From an uncultured Pelagibacteraceae bacterium (GTDB lineage: Bacteria; Pseudomonadota; Alphaproteobacteria; Pelagibacterales; Pelagibacteraceae), in assembly GCA_902574725.1 (NCBI GenBank), contig CACGPA010000002.1, forward strand, positions 1 to 49,356: a DNA stretch of 49,356 bases, in the 5' to 3' direction. The notes beneath the pieces are model-generated. The model was not told the DNA's origin, searched no databases, and was given only the letters and a program-made list of their open reading frames with translations. Position numbers and translations under genes: made by a program. Within the stretch, counting starts at the first letter, position 1, and the number at the start of each line of letters is the position of its first letter. Of the stretch, positions 18,650 to 29,173 are shown piece by piece.

Positions 18650-20047
18650 ATGAGTAAAAATAAAAACAATAAACCAGTTTGGAGCTCTAGAATAAGTAGA
18701 GATACTTCTCATATCTTTCAAAAAGTGGGTAGTTCATTAAAAATAGACAGAAGACTTTTTAAAGAAGATTTAAGAGGTTCAATTGCTCATGTTGAAATGC
18801 TTTATAAACAAAAAATTATATCATTATCTATAAAAAATAAAATTGTTTGGGGGCTAAATAAAATATTTAACGAAATTAATAAAAAAAAATTTTTTTTTAA
18901 TGAAAAAAATGAAGACATTCATATGAGTATAGAAAAAAGATTATTTGAAATAATTGGTGAAGATGCAGGGTATATACATACTGCAAGATCTAGAAATGAC
19001 CAAGTCTTAACTGATTTTAAATTATGGCTAAGAGACTCAACTAAAGAAATTATAAAAGAGCTAAACTTAACAATGCAAATTATAATAAAAAATGCAGAAA
19101 AAAATATTAATACTATAATGCCAGGATTTACACATTTAAAAAATGCCCAACCTATTTCATTTGCTCATTATATTTTAGCTTACATTGAAATGTTTGGAAG
19201 AGATAAGAAAAGATTTAAAAATAATTTGGAAAATCTTATGGAAAATCCTTTAGGTGTTGCTGCTTTATCCGGAACATCTTTTAATATTGATAGAAATTAC
19301 ACCACAAAAAAATTGAAATTCAATAAACCTACAAATAATTCGATTGATACTATTTCGGATAGAGATTTTGCTTTAGATTTTTTATATTCTGTATCAGTTT
19401 GTTCAATTCATATATCAAGGTTTTCAGAAGAATTCATAATTTGGAACTCTGATGCATTTAAACTTATAACCCTAAATGATAAAATTGTAACTGGATCATC
19501 TATAATGCCACAAAAAAAAAATCCTGATCCTTTAGAATTTTTGAGAGGCAAAACAGGAAATGCATTTGGTAATTTATTCTCAATGCTAACTATATTAAAA
19601 GGTTTACCACTTTCATATTTTAAAGATTTACAAGATGATAAAGAATTAGTTTTTAATTCATTCGATCAACTAAAATACTCTTTGCAAATTTTAAGAGAAA
19701 TTCTAAAAAATTTTATTACAAATAAAAAAAGGATGCTTGAGCTTGCCGAGAGCGGTTACATAACATCAACTGATTTAGCTGACTATATAGTTAAAGAAAT
19801 GAATTATCCTTTTAGAAAAGCTTATCAGATAACAGCAAAAATAGTTAATCTGGCAGAAAAAAAGAATAAAAGATTGGACGAGTTAACCTTCGAAGAAATA
19901 AGAACTATAGATCGTAAGCTGAATAAAGATGTTTTAAATATTTTTGATTTAAAAAATGCAGTAAATTCAAAAAAATCTTATGGAGGAACTTCTTTTGAGA
20001 ATATAAAGAAAATGATAAAGAAATATAAAAAAGAATTAAATGATTAA
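18650..20047 (+). CDS. argH: Argininosuccinate lyase
   Basis: 465 aa; HTARSRNDQV, GFTHLKNAQPISFAHY, GSSIMPQKKNPDPLEFLRGK. Confidence 0.96.
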   Translation: MSKNKNNKPVWSSRISRDTSHIFQKVGSSLKIDRRLFKEDLRGSIAHVEMLYKQKIISLSIKNKIVWGLNKIFNEINKKKFFFNEKNEDIHMSIEKRLFEIIGEDAGYIHTARSRNDQVLTDFKLWLRDSTKEIIKELNLTMQIIIKNAEKNINTIMPGFTHLKNAQPISFAHYILAYIEMFGRDKKRFKNNLENLMENPLGVAALSGTSFNIDRNYTTKKLKFNKPTNNSIDTISDRDFALDFLYSVSVCSIHISRFSEEFIIWNSDAFKLITLNDKIVTGSSIMPQKKNPDPLEFLRGKTGNAFGNLFSMLTILKGLPLSYFKDLQDDKELVFNSFDQLKYSLQILREILKNFITNKKRMLELAESGYITSTDLADYIVKEMNYPFRKAYQITAKIVNLAEKKNKRLDELTFEEIRTIDRKLNKDVLNIFDLKNAVNSKKSYGGTSFENIKKMIKKYKKELND

Positions 20048-20159
20048 AAAAATAATTATTATTTTATTTTGTTCTATAATAGTTTTTTCATGTGGAAAAA
20101 AAGGTGACCCTGAATACAAAGAATCAATAAAAACTATTAACTCAGTAAAAACTGTGTAA
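20040..20159 (+). CDS. lptM: Small LptM/YifL-like lipoprotein (39 aa)
   Basis: MIKKIIIILFCSIIVFSCGKKGDPEYKESIKTINSVKTV; lipobox-type signal then CGKKGDP; argH-lptM-lysA gene order. Not in ORF track (too short). Confidence 0.8.
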   Translation: MIKKIIIILFCSIIVFSCGKKGDPEYKESIKTINSVKTV

Positions 20160-21373
20160 TGAATTTTAAGAAAAATAAAATATATATAGAAAATATTGAA
20201 GCTAAAAATATAGCTAAAAAATTTGGAACTCCATCATATTGCTATTCGTTCAATAAATTAAAAAAGAATATTCAAAGTTTTAAAAATAATTTTAAATCAA
20301 TTAATCCGTTAATATGTTTTTCTGTAAAATCTAATTCTAATCTTCAAATTTTAAAAGAAATAAGAAAATTTGGAATAGGAGCTGATGTAGTTTCAAAAGG
20401 TGAGCTTTTAATTGCTCTTAAAGCTGGAATAAATCCGAAAAAAATAGTTTTTTCTGGTATTGGTAAAACTTTTGATGAAATTAAATTTGCCATTGAAAAA
20501 AATATTTTACTTATTAATGCTGAATCTGAAAGTGAAATTAATGAAATTGAAAAAATTGCTAAAAACAAAAATAAAAAAATTGATATAGGAATAAGACTTA
20601 ATCCAAATATTAATGCAAAAACACTTAAAAAAATTTCTACTGGTAAAAACGAAGATAAGTTTGGCATAGAAGAATTAAATTTTTTAAAAATATTAAAAAA
20701 ACTTAAAAACTCTAAATATTTAAATATAATATGTTTAAGTGTCCACATTGGTAGTCAAATAACTGATTATCGCCCATATGAAAAAATGATTAGTGTAGTT
20801 GATAAAATAATTAAAAAATCAAAACATAAATTTGATTTTATAGATTTGGGTGGAGGAATGGGAATAAAATATGATAATAAAGCTAAATCCCTTAATTATA
20901 AAAAATACAATTTAATAATTAAAAAATTCTTAAAAAAACATAATGTTAAAATTATTTTTGAACCAGGTAGATCTATTATTGCGGACACGGCAGTTCTTCT
21001 CACAAAGATCATTTATATTAAAAAAACAAACAAGAAAAATTTTATAATTTTAGATGCTGGTATGAATGATTTAATGAGACCAGCCTTATATGGCTCAACA
21101 CACCAAATTATTCCACTGAAAAAAAATAATAAAGTAATAAATAAAATACATGATTTTGTTGGTCCAATATGCGAAAGTACTGATAAGTTTTTATCTTTAA
21201 AAAAATACCAAAAAGTAAATGAAAAAGATATTTTGGCAATTTATGATGTGGGTGCCTATGGAATGGTCTTATCATCAAATTATAATTTAAGAACAAAACC
21301 CCCCGAAATAATGATTAAAAAATCTTCATTAAGGGTAATTTTAAAAAGACAAAAGCTTAATAATATTATTTAG
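20159..21373 (+). CDS. lysA: Diaminopimelate decarboxylase
   Basis: 404 aa; CFSVKSNSN, HIGSQI, DLGGGMGI, FEPGRSI, GPICESTD. Confidence 0.96.
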   Translation: MNFKKNKIYIENIEAKNIAKKFGTPSYCYSFNKLKKNIQSFKNNFKSINPLICFSVKSNSNLQILKEIRKFGIGADVVSKGELLIALKAGINPKKIVFSGIGKTFDEIKFAIEKNILLINAESESEINEIEKIAKNKNKKIDIGIRLNPNINAKTLKKISTGKNEDKFGIEELNFLKILKKLKNSKYLNIICLSVHIGSQITDYRPYEKMISVVDKIIKKSKHKFDFIDLGGGMGIKYDNKAKSLNYKKYNLIIKKFLKKHNVKIIFEPGRSIIADTAVLLTKIIYIKKTNKKNFIILDAGMNDLMRPALYGSTHQIIPLKKNNKVINKIHDFVGPICESTDKFLSLKKYQKVNEKDILAIYDVGAYGMVLSSNYNLRTKPPEIMIKKSSLRVILKRQKLNNII

Positions 21374-21386
21374 TTTTTTATAAACA

Positions 21387-22088
21387 ATGATTAGAAATTT
21401 TTTTTTTTCCATTTTTTTTTATATTGGAATTATTTTAATCTGTATAATATTTTTACCTGCTTTTTTTTTACCTCAAAAAATAGTTTTGTTTGGAGGAAAA
21501 ATAATGGGTCATTGGTCAAGGATCTGTTTAGAATTTTTTTTATCTACTAAAATAGTTATTAAAGGAAGTGAAAATTTAATTAGAAATGAAAAATTTTTTA
21601 TTGCATGTTCACATCAATCGATGTTTGAAACTTTCTATTTGCAGACTATATTTAATTCTCCAATATTTATTTTAAAAAAAGAATTACTTTCAATACCTAT
21701 ATTTGGATGGTACCTAAAAAAAATAAAATCTATATCTATTGATAGAAATAAAATTAATAAAGAAAATCTTGATTTTTATGAAAAAATAAAAATCACGTTA
21801 GAATCAACTGATAGACCAATTATTATTTTTCCTCAAGCAACAAGGGTCGCAGCTAATGACAGATCACCATTTAAGAAAGGTGCTTCAAGAATTTATGAAA
21901 CTTTAAATATTAAATGTCAACCTGTTGCAATAAATTCTGGAAATGTTTGGCCCAAATCAGGAATGTTAATAGCTAATAAAACTTTAACAATTTCAATTTT
22001 AGAGCAAATAGATTCTGGTATAGATTCCAAACAATTCTTAGAGATTTTACAAAATTCTATTTATAAAGAGTTAGATAATATTTCTTAA
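21387..22088 (+). CDS. plsC: 1-acyl-sn-glycerol-3-phosphate acyltransferase
   Basis: CSHQSMFET (HX4D-like/E variant), KKELLSIPIFGWYLK, FPQATRVAANDRSPFKKGA. Confidence 0.88.
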   Translation: MIRNFFFSIFFYIGIILICIIFLPAFFLPQKIVLFGGKIMGHWSRICLEFFLSTKIVIKGSENLIRNEKFFIACSHQSMFETFYLQTIFNSPIFILKKELLSIPIFGWYLKKIKSISIDRNKINKENLDFYEKIKITLESTDRPIIIFPQATRVAANDRSPFKKGASRIYETLNIKCQPVAINSGNVWPKSGMLIANKTLTISILEQIDSGIDSKQFLEILQNSIYKELDNIS

Positions 22089-23197
22089 CCTTTCATAGGC
22101 ATAACAACATATATACTATCGAAATCTGAAGGATCTTTAATTAATGCTGGTGAACCAGTATCATTTAAAAAAATTTCTATTTTATTTCCATCAAGTTGTG
22201 AAGCAATATCAATTAAGTATCTAGAATTAAAACTAATGTCTAATTCATTATCAAATTTTACGTTTAATGTTTCTTTTCCATCACCACTGCTTGTATTATT
22301 AACTGAAAGATTTAATTTATCTTTAACTAAATTAAATTTTACACCATCCTTTTTATCTAATGAAACTGATGCAACTCTATCAACTGAATTTAAAAATAGT
22401 TCTAAATCAACTTCTAATTTTTTTTTATTATTTTTTGGTATTACTTGAATATAATTTGGAAACTTTCCATCAATGAGTTTGGAAATTAAAATACTATTTT
22501 CTAACTCAAATTTTATTTTTGATTTTTGATTAGAAATTTTTACATCTCCATCATAATTTTCTAAAAGAGAGCAAATTTGAAATATAGTTTTTTTTGGCAT
22601 TATTATTGGTTCGAATTGTATTTTTTCATTTAATAAAACTTTTGAAACAGACATCCTATGACTATCGGTAGCAACCGCTGTTAAAAAATATTTATCATCT
22701 ATGTTTGTCTGGTGAAAATAAATACCACTCAAATAATGTCTAGTTTCATCATTAGAAACTGAAAATTTACATTTATTTAATAGTTTTAAAAGCTTTTTAG
22801 ATTTTATAATAAAATCGTTTCCACTAAAATTTTCATCAGTTAAAGGAAATTCTGTAGCAGGAAGGCAATTTAAATTAAATATGGATTTTTCAGACTCAAG
22901 ATGAATTTTACTTTCTCCAGTTAATTCAAAATTTATCTTTTTGCCTGATGAAAATTTTCTAATAATATCATACATAATTGAAGAGGTTGTTGTTGTTTTT
23001 CCTTCTTCTTCTATTTGCACATTTTTAATCTCATTAATAAAAATTAAATCTAGATCTGTTGCTGTTATCTTTAATTTAGAATTACTTGCATCAATTAGAA
23101 CATTCGATAATATTGGTAGAGTACTTCTCTTTTCTATTACACCTTGACAGTAACTCAATGATTGTTGCAAGTCTTTCTGATTAATGCTGAATTTCAT
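22085..23197 (-). CDS. dnaN: DNA polymerase III beta clamp
   Basis: 370 aa; N-terminus MKFSINQKDLQQSLSYCQGVIEKRSTLPILSNVL; C-terminus YVVMPMKG. Confidence 0.96.
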   Translation of the reverse strand: MKFSINQKDLQQSLSYCQGVIEKRSTLPILSNVLIDASNSKLKITATDLDLIFINEIKNVQIEEEGKTTTTSSIMYDIIRKFSSGKKINFELTGESKIHLESEKSIFNLNCLPATEFPLTDENFSGNDFIIKSKKLLKLLNKCKFSVSNDETRHYLSGIYFHQTNIDDKYFLTAVATDSHRMSVSKVLLNEKIQFEPIIMPKKTIFQICSLLENYDGDVKISNQKSKIKFELENSILISKLIDGKFPNYIQVIPKNNKKKLEVDLELFLNSVDRVASVSLDKKDGVKFNLVKDKLNLSVNNTSSGDGKETLNVKFDNELDISFNSRYLIDIASQLDGNKIEIFLNDTGSPALIKDPSDFDSIYVVMPMKG

Positions 23198-24593
23198 CTA
23201 ATTTATTGTACAAAATTTGATTTTTTAAAGTATCGATATTATTACAAAGCTCTGGATCATTTTTTTTTAAATTTTCAATTGTTTTAATTGAATGAATTAC
23301 GGTTGTATGATCCCTATTAGAAAAATCTCTACCTATTTCAGGAAGAGATTTTGAAGTTAATATTTTTGTTAAGTAAATAGCTGTTTGTCTGGGTCTTACT
23401 AAATATCTTGATCTTCTAGAAGACAACATTTCAGTTTTAGAAATTTTATAAAATTTACATACTAAAGATTGTATTAAATCAGTTGTTACCCTATTCTCTG
23501 ATACATTTAACAAATCTTTTAGAACTATTTTCGTTTCTGATAAATTTGGTGTTTTATTATAAATTCTTGCAAACGATACTATTCTATTTAATGCACCAAC
23601 CAACTCTCTTATACTACTTTTTATCTCTCTGCTTAAAAATTTCTGTATTTCTTCAGAAATATTTAGCTGATTAGAATAATATTTTCTTAAATCTTCTGTT
23701 TTGAGTTTAATAATCTTATATCTTAATTCATAATCTGACTGTTGAATATCAATTACCAAGCCTCCAGAAAATCGGGATTTAATTCTTTCTTGCATTCTAG
23801 TAAGTTTATTTGGAGGTCTATCAGCAGAAACAATTATCTGAGAGCCTTTATCTAATAATGCATTAAATGTATGAAAAAACTCTTCTTGCATAGCTTCTTT
23901 TCCATTCATAAATTGAATATCATCGATCAATAATGCATCAGAATTTCTAAAATTCTCTTTAAATTTAACCATATCATTTGATTTTATTGATTTAACAAAT
24001 TGGTACATAAATCTTTCTGCTGAAATAAACATAACTTTATTATTATCTTTTAGTTTTAAACCTATTGAATTTAAAAGATGTGTTTTTCCCATTCCTACAC
24101 CACCATAAATATATAAGGGATTATAATGAGACATATTTTCAGATACTTTTTTTGACGCTTCAAAGGCAAGTTTATTACTTGAGCCAGTTATAAAATTATC
24201 AAAATTTCTGTTGGGGTCTATTCTGTTATACTGAAAAAAAAAATCCTTTATAAATGAAATATTATCTTTTGAAAAATTTGTATTTCTATCATGAGCGTCA
24301 TTTATAATTTCTTCTTTTTTTACATCCAAAGAAAGTTCGATTCTATTTATTTCTGGTTTATAAGATTTAACTATCTGTAAAATTTGATCTAGATATCTTG
24401 AGGTAATCCAGTCTCTTATAAAACGTGTAGAAACAGATAGTAAAATATAATTATCAAACTCCTCAACAAAGCTAATTTTTCTTAACCAGCTTTCAAAAAT
24501 ATCTTTTCCAAATTTTTCTTTCATTTCAATTTGAATTTTTTCCCAAGAAACTTTGGATTGATAATTTTTATTAAGTAAATTTTTATTTTCCAT
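23181..24593 (-). CDS. dnaA: Chromosomal replication initiator DnaA
   Basis: 470 aa; NPLYIYGGVGMGKTHLL, LLIDDIQFMNGKEAMQEEFFHTFN, RPRQTAIYLTKILTSKSLPEIGRDFSNRDHTTVIHS. Confidence 0.97.
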   Translation of the reverse strand: MENKNLLNKNYQSKVSWEKIQIEMKEKFGKDIFESWLRKISFVEEFDNYILLSVSTRFIRDWITSRYLDQILQIVKSYKPEINRIELSLDVKKEEIINDAHDRNTNFSKDNISFIKDFFFQYNRIDPNRNFDNFITGSSNKLAFEASKKVSENMSHYNPLYIYGGVGMGKTHLLNSIGLKLKDNNKVMFISAERFMYQFVKSIKSNDMVKFKENFRNSDALLIDDIQFMNGKEAMQEEFFHTFNALLDKGSQIIVSADRPPNKLTRMQERIKSRFSGGLVIDIQQSDYELRYKIIKLKTEDLRKYYSNQLNISEEIQKFLSREIKSSIRELVGALNRIVSFARIYNKTPNLSETKIVLKDLLNVSENRVTTDLIQSLVCKFYKISKTEMLSSRRSRYLVRPRQTAIYLTKILTSKSLPEIGRDFSNRDHTTVIHSIKTIENLKKNDPELCNNIDTLKNQILYNKLDEIQH

Positions 24594-24875
24594 GAATTTT
24601 TAAAATGAAATTCAATTAAGGCTTTTGAAAAATTTAATCAACAATATTTTTAAAAAATAACAAAAAAAATAAAATCTGCGAGTGTATTTTTTTAAAAAAA
24701 ATTAAATCTATAAGAGAATTAATTTTAAACTCTAAGGGGAAGAAAATAATTCTTTACAAAAAAATTAATCTTATAAAAATTTTAAAAAAAAAAACTATAT
24801 ATAGTAAAAAAAAAAAACTTTATCTTTTATTTAGTGCAAATCTTAAGTTGCAAAATTAATAACACTCTAAAGTTG
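24594..24875. other. A-tract-rich dnaA/rpsT intergenic region (possible but unproven oriC)
   Basis: About 280 bp of extremely AT-rich sequence upstream of dnaA; unusually long for this compact genome; no consensus DnaA box identified by eye. Confidence 0.25.
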
Positions 24876-25136
24876 TTAAAGAGAATTTATTTTTTTAGTT
24901 ATTCTTGACAGGTTTCTTGATGCATTTCTTTTTTTTATTATTCCCGTCTTGGCAATCTTCATTATTTCAGAATTTAGCTTTGGAAGATAAGCCAAAGCAT
25001 CTTTTTTATTTTTTTTCTCAATTAAAAGGTTCATTTTCTTAATTGCATTTTTAAATCTACTTTTTCTAGATTTATTTACCTTGGTCTGTCTTGAAATTCT
25101 TCTTATAGTCTTAATTGCTGATTTTATATTTGCCAT
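24876..25136 (-). CDS. rpsT: 30S ribosomal protein S20
   Basis: MANIKSAIKTIRRISRQTKVNKSRKSRFKNAIKKMN; start corrected to internal ATG 25136 (ORF track 25175). Confidence 0.93.
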   Translation of the reverse strand: MANIKSAIKTIRRISRQTKVNKSRKSRFKNAIKKMNLLIEKKNKKDALAYLPKLNSEIMKIAKTGIIKKRNASRNLSRITKKINSL

Positions 25137-25252
25137 TTTTCGTGGAGGTATAGCTGCAGAATTAAGTATGGTCAACTGATTAATTGATTATTTTTCACAT
25201 ATATTACAATAGAAAGTTGATCTATATTACTCTCTATAAAAAATTAAATAGC

Positions 25253-25957
25253 ATGAAACAAATTTTACAAAATCAAAAAGATAAAGTTAAAAAAGTTTTT
25301 GATAATATTTATGATAAGTATGACTTAATGAATGACTTTATGTCTTTAGGTATTCATAGAGTGTGGAAGAAAGATTTTGTTATGATGATGTCTCCAAGTT
25401 TAAATAAAAAACTAATAGATGTTGGATGTGGAACTGGTGATATAGGAAAACTTTTTTTAGATACAGTTAAATATAAAGGTAACGTTTCTAATGTTGATCC
25501 AAATAGAAAAATGATAGACCAAGGGAAAAAAAGATTTAATGGTATTAAAAATATGTCTTGGCACTTAGAAAATGCTGAAAAGCTTAGTTTTAAAAAAAAT
25601 TCTTTTGATTACTATACAATTAGTTTTGGTTTGAGAAATACTAAAAATATTAATCGATCTTTACGGGAAGCCTACAGAGTACTAAAACCTGGTGGAAGAT
25701 TTCTTTGTTTAGAATTTTCTAAAATTGAAAATTCTAACCTAAATTTTCTTTATAAAAACTATTCAAAACTTATACCAATAATTGGAAGCTTAGTAGTTGG
25801 TAAAAAAGAACCCTACGACTACTTAATTGAAAGTATTAATAAATTTATAAACCAAGATGAATTAATTAATTATATGAAAAGATGTGGTTTTCAAAATTGT
25901 TCGTATCGAAATTTAAGCGGAGGTATAGTTGCGATTCATTCAGGCTGGAAAATATAA
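25253..25957 (+). CDS. ubiE: Ubiquinone biosynthesis C-methyltransferase
   Basis: KKVFDNIYDKYDLMNDFMSLGIHRVWKKDFV, DVGCGTGDIG; start corrected to 25253. Confidence 0.95.
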   Translation: MKQILQNQKDKVKKVFDNIYDKYDLMNDFMSLGIHRVWKKDFVMMMSPSLNKKLIDVGCGTGDIGKLFLDTVKYKGNVSNVDPNRKMIDQGKKRFNGIKNMSWHLENAEKLSFKKNSFDYYTISFGLRNTKNINRSLREAYRVLKPGGRFLCLEFSKIENSNLNFLYKNYSKLIPIIGSLVVGKKEPYDYLIESINKFINQDELINYMKRCGFQNCSYRNLSGGIVAIHSGWKI

Positions 25958-27525
25958 TGATAAAAAAAATTTTCATATTATTTAGAATAGCAAGAAAAAT
26001 AGCGTTATCTGATAGCATTAAAATAGTTTCTAAACTTCATGACCTACCTGTGTTTATAAAAATTTTTTTTGGGATTTTTTCTATATCTTTTTCTACAAAA
26101 AAAAACGAAAACCAAAAATTAAGTGATGAGGAAAAACTATGTAATTCAATCGAAGGCATGGGGACCACATTTATTAAATTAGGACAATTTTTAGCAACAA
26201 GGCCTGATATAATTGGTGAAAAAATTTCTAAACAACTTGAAAGGTTACAAGACAGGCTTCCTCCATTTTCAACTTTCGAAGCAAAGCAAATTTTAAAAGA
26301 AGATTTTGGAGAAAATTTATATAAATCAATAATTAATTTTAGCGAACCAGTCGCAGCAGCATCAATAGCTCAAGTTCATAAGGCTCAAATAAATGATAAT
26401 GGCACAGTTAAGGATATTGCAATTAAAATTTTAAGACCAAATATTAAAAAAACATTTAATGATGAGATAGATGCTTTAATGCTTTTGGCTTATTTTGTTG
26501 AAAATATTATTGTAAAAACAAAAAGGCTTAAATTAGTAGAAGTTGTTTTTCTTTTAAAAGAAATAACAAATCATGAAATGGATTTAAGATTTGAAGCGGC
26601 TGCAGCTAATGAATTCGCAGAAAACACAAAAAATGATTCAGGTTTTTATGTTCCAAAAATTTATTGGAATTATACGACTGAAAAAGTTTTAACACTAGAT
26701 TGGGTTGAGGGAATTTCTATTCGAGAAAAAGAATTAATTGAATCAAAAAAAATAAACTTAAATAAAATTTCATCAGATATTATTCAACATTTTTTGAGAC
26801 ATGCTGTAAGAGATGGTTTCTTTCATGCAGACATGCATCAGGGAAACTTATTTATAGACAATTCTGGGTTAATAGTTCCGATAGACTTTGGAATAATGGG
26901 AAGGTTAGACAAACTAAACAGACGCTACTTAGCAGAAATATTATATGGTTTTGTACAAAGAGATTATAAAAAAGTTGCTGAAGTTCATGTTATAGCAGGA
27001 TTGGTTCCAAAAAATGTTAATGTTCATGAATTAGCTCAAGCATTAAGATCTATAGGAGAACCTATTTTTGGCCAGTCAGTAAAGGATATTTCTGGTGGAA
27101 AACTTCTTAAACAATTATTTGATATAACAGAGAAATTTAATATGCAAACTCAACCTCAACTTCTTCTGTTACAAAAAACAATGGTAGTTGTCGAAGGAGT
27201 GGCAAGAAAACTTAACCCCAATACTAATATTTGGGAAACATCAAAACCTGTATTAGAAAAATGGTTAAAAGAAACCAAAGATCCAGTTTCTAATCTTACT
27301 GAAACTTTAAAAGACTCTGCTGAGGTTTTAAAAAAACTTCCAGAACTTCCAAAAATTATGGATAAAGCAAATCAAGCATTAACTTTTCTAGCAAGTGGCC
27401 AAATACCCGAAAATTCAAATTCTTATTCGGCTTTAAAAGATAAAGAGTTAGAAATGAAATCCTTTAGAAATCAAAGTATTATTGGATTATTATTGCTTGT
27501 ATTTTTAAGCTTCATAGTATTTTAA
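25957..27525 (+). CDS. ubiB: UbiB ubiquinone biosynthesis kinase-like protein
   Basis: GTTFIKLGQFLATRPDIIG, AAASIAQVHKAQ, FFHADMHQGNLFID; start corrected to 25957 (overlaps ubiE stop). Confidence 0.94.
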   Translation: MIKKIFILFRIARKIALSDSIKIVSKLHDLPVFIKIFFGIFSISFSTKKNENQKLSDEEKLCNSIEGMGTTFIKLGQFLATRPDIIGEKISKQLERLQDRLPPFSTFEAKQILKEDFGENLYKSIINFSEPVAAASIAQVHKAQINDNGTVKDIAIKILRPNIKKTFNDEIDALMLLAYFVENIIVKTKRLKLVEVVFLLKEITNHEMDLRFEAAAANEFAENTKNDSGFYVPKIYWNYTTEKVLTLDWVEGISIREKELIESKKINLNKISSDIIQHFLRHAVRDGFFHADMHQGNLFIDNSGLIVPIDFGIMGRLDKLNRRYLAEILYGFVQRDYKKVAEVHVIAGLVPKNVNVHELAQALRSIGEPIFGQSVKDISGGKLLKQLFDITEKFNMQTQPQLLLLQKTMVVVEGVARKLNPNTNIWETSKPVLEKWLKETKDPVSNLTETLKDSAEVLKKLPELPKIMDKANQALTFLASGQIPENSNSYSALKDKELEMKSFRNQSIIGLLLLVFLSFIVF

Positions 27526-27531
27526 TTCCCC

Positions 27532-28731
27532 ATGAATAATTTTGAAAACAAAAAAATATTATTAATTATTTGCGGAGGAATCGCTGCATATAAAAGTTTG
27601 GAAATTATAAGACTTTTAAAAAAAAAAGGTGCTCTAGTTAAGACTATACTTACAAAGAATGCTAATAGATTTGTTACACCTCTATCAGTAACTTCTCTTT
27701 CTAAAGAAAAAGTATACTCAGATCTATTTGATCATAAAAATGAAGCCGAAATGGATCATATATCTCTTTCAAGATGGTCTGATTTAATTTTAATAGCCCC
27801 AGCAACTGCTAATACCATTTCTAAAATTGCTTTTGGAATTGCTGACGATTTAGCATCTACAGTAGTGTTGGCCTCAGATAAAAAAATTTTTTTAGCTCCA
27901 GCTATGAACGTAAGAATGTGGGAACATCCCTCAAGCAAAGACAATGTAAAAAAAATAAGAAATATTGGTTATGAAATTATAGGTCCAGAAATAGGTGATA
28001 TGGCATGTGGTGAATATGGTGAAGGCAAAATGACTGAACCAGAAGCAATAATTGCTTGTATTGAAAATCATTTTAAAAATAAAACAAATAATAAAAAATT
28101 TAAAGCTTTAGTAACTGCTGGACCAACATTAGAGTATATAGACCCAGTAAGATATATAGCTAATAAATCTAGTGGAAAACAAGGTTATGCAATTGCAAAA
28201 TCATTAAAAAATAATGGTTTTGAAACTACATTAATTTCTGGTCCTACAAATTTAGATCTAATTCCAGGAGTAAATACAATTAGAGTAAACTCAGCAAAAG
28301 AAATGTTAGACGCAACTCTTAAAAAGCTTCCTGCCGACGTTGCTATCTTTGCAGCAGCAGTAGCGGATTATAAAGTTAATAAAATAGAGAGTGAAAAAAT
28401 AAAAAAAAAGGATAATTTAACCTTATCTTTAGAAAAAAATGTGGATATTTTAGGACATATTTCTAAACATAATTCTCTTAGACCTAAACTCGTTATTGGT
28501 TTCGCGGCTGAAACAAATGAGTTAGAAAAAAATTCACAAAAAAAACTACTAGAAAAAAATTGCGACTGGATTATAGCAAACGACATTTCTAATGCTGATA
28601 TTGGATTTGATTCTGAATATAACGAAGTTTCCATTTTTTATAAAAATATGAAAAAAGAAAAAATTCAAAAAGTTAAAAAATCAATTGTAGCAGATGAAAT
28701 AGTAAAAAGAGTAATTGAACAAATTAATTAA
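27532..28731 (+). CDS. coaBC: Phosphopantothenoylcysteine decarboxylase/synthetase
   Basis: ICGGIAAYKSLEIIRLLKK, APAMNVRMW, VTAGPTLEYIDPVRYIANKSSGKQGYAIA. Confidence 0.95.
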   Translation: MNNFENKKILLIICGGIAAYKSLEIIRLLKKKGALVKTILTKNANRFVTPLSVTSLSKEKVYSDLFDHKNEAEMDHISLSRWSDLILIAPATANTISKIAFGIADDLASTVVLASDKKIFLAPAMNVRMWEHPSSKDNVKKIRNIGYEIIGPEIGDMACGEYGEGKMTEPEAIIACIENHFKNKTNNKKFKALVTAGPTLEYIDPVRYIANKSSGKQGYAIAKSLKNNGFETTLISGPTNLDLIPGVNTIRVNSAKEMLDATLKKLPADVAIFAAAVADYKVNKIESEKIKKKDNLTLSLEKNVDILGHISKHNSLRPKLVIGFAAETNELEKNSQKKLLEKNCDWIIANDISNADIGFDSEYNEVSIFYKNMKKEKIQKVKKSIVADEIVKRVIEQIN

Positions 28732-28735
28732 TTAA

Positions 28736-29173
28736 ATGGTTAAAGTTTTAATTAAAAAACTTGATCCAAAAGTTGAGTTACCGATTTATAAAACCGAAGG
28801 ATCATCTGGCATGGATTTAATGGCATTCACAGATAAACCAATAAAAATCCCTGCAAATAGCTCTGCATTAATTCCAACTGGGATTTCATTGGCAATACCT
28901 AATGATCTTGAAATTCAAATAAGACCAAGATCTGGACTAGCGGCAAAATCAAGTATTAGCGTATTAAACTCACCTGGAACGATTGATAGCGATTATAGAG
29001 GAGAGCTAAAAATAATTCTTTTCAATCATGGAAATAAAGAATTTATAATTAAAAATAATGATAGAGTCGCTCAAATAATTTTAATGCCTGTTTTAAAAAT
29101 GGATTTTGAAGAAGTAGATGAATTACCAGAAAGTATTAGAGGGTCGGGTGGTTTTGGATCTACAGGAAAATGA
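28736..29173 (+). CDS. dut: dUTP diphosphatase
   Basis: EGSSGMDLMA, RPRSGLAAKS, GTIDSDYRGE, DRVAQIILMP, RGSGGFGSTGK. Confidence 0.97.
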   Translation: MVKVLIKKLDPKVELPIYKTEGSSGMDLMAFTDKPIKIPANSSALIPTGISLAIPNDLEIQIRPRSGLAAKSSISVLNSPGTIDSDYRGELKIILFNHGNKEFIIKNNDRVAQIILMPVLKMDFEEVDELPESIRGSGGFGSTGK

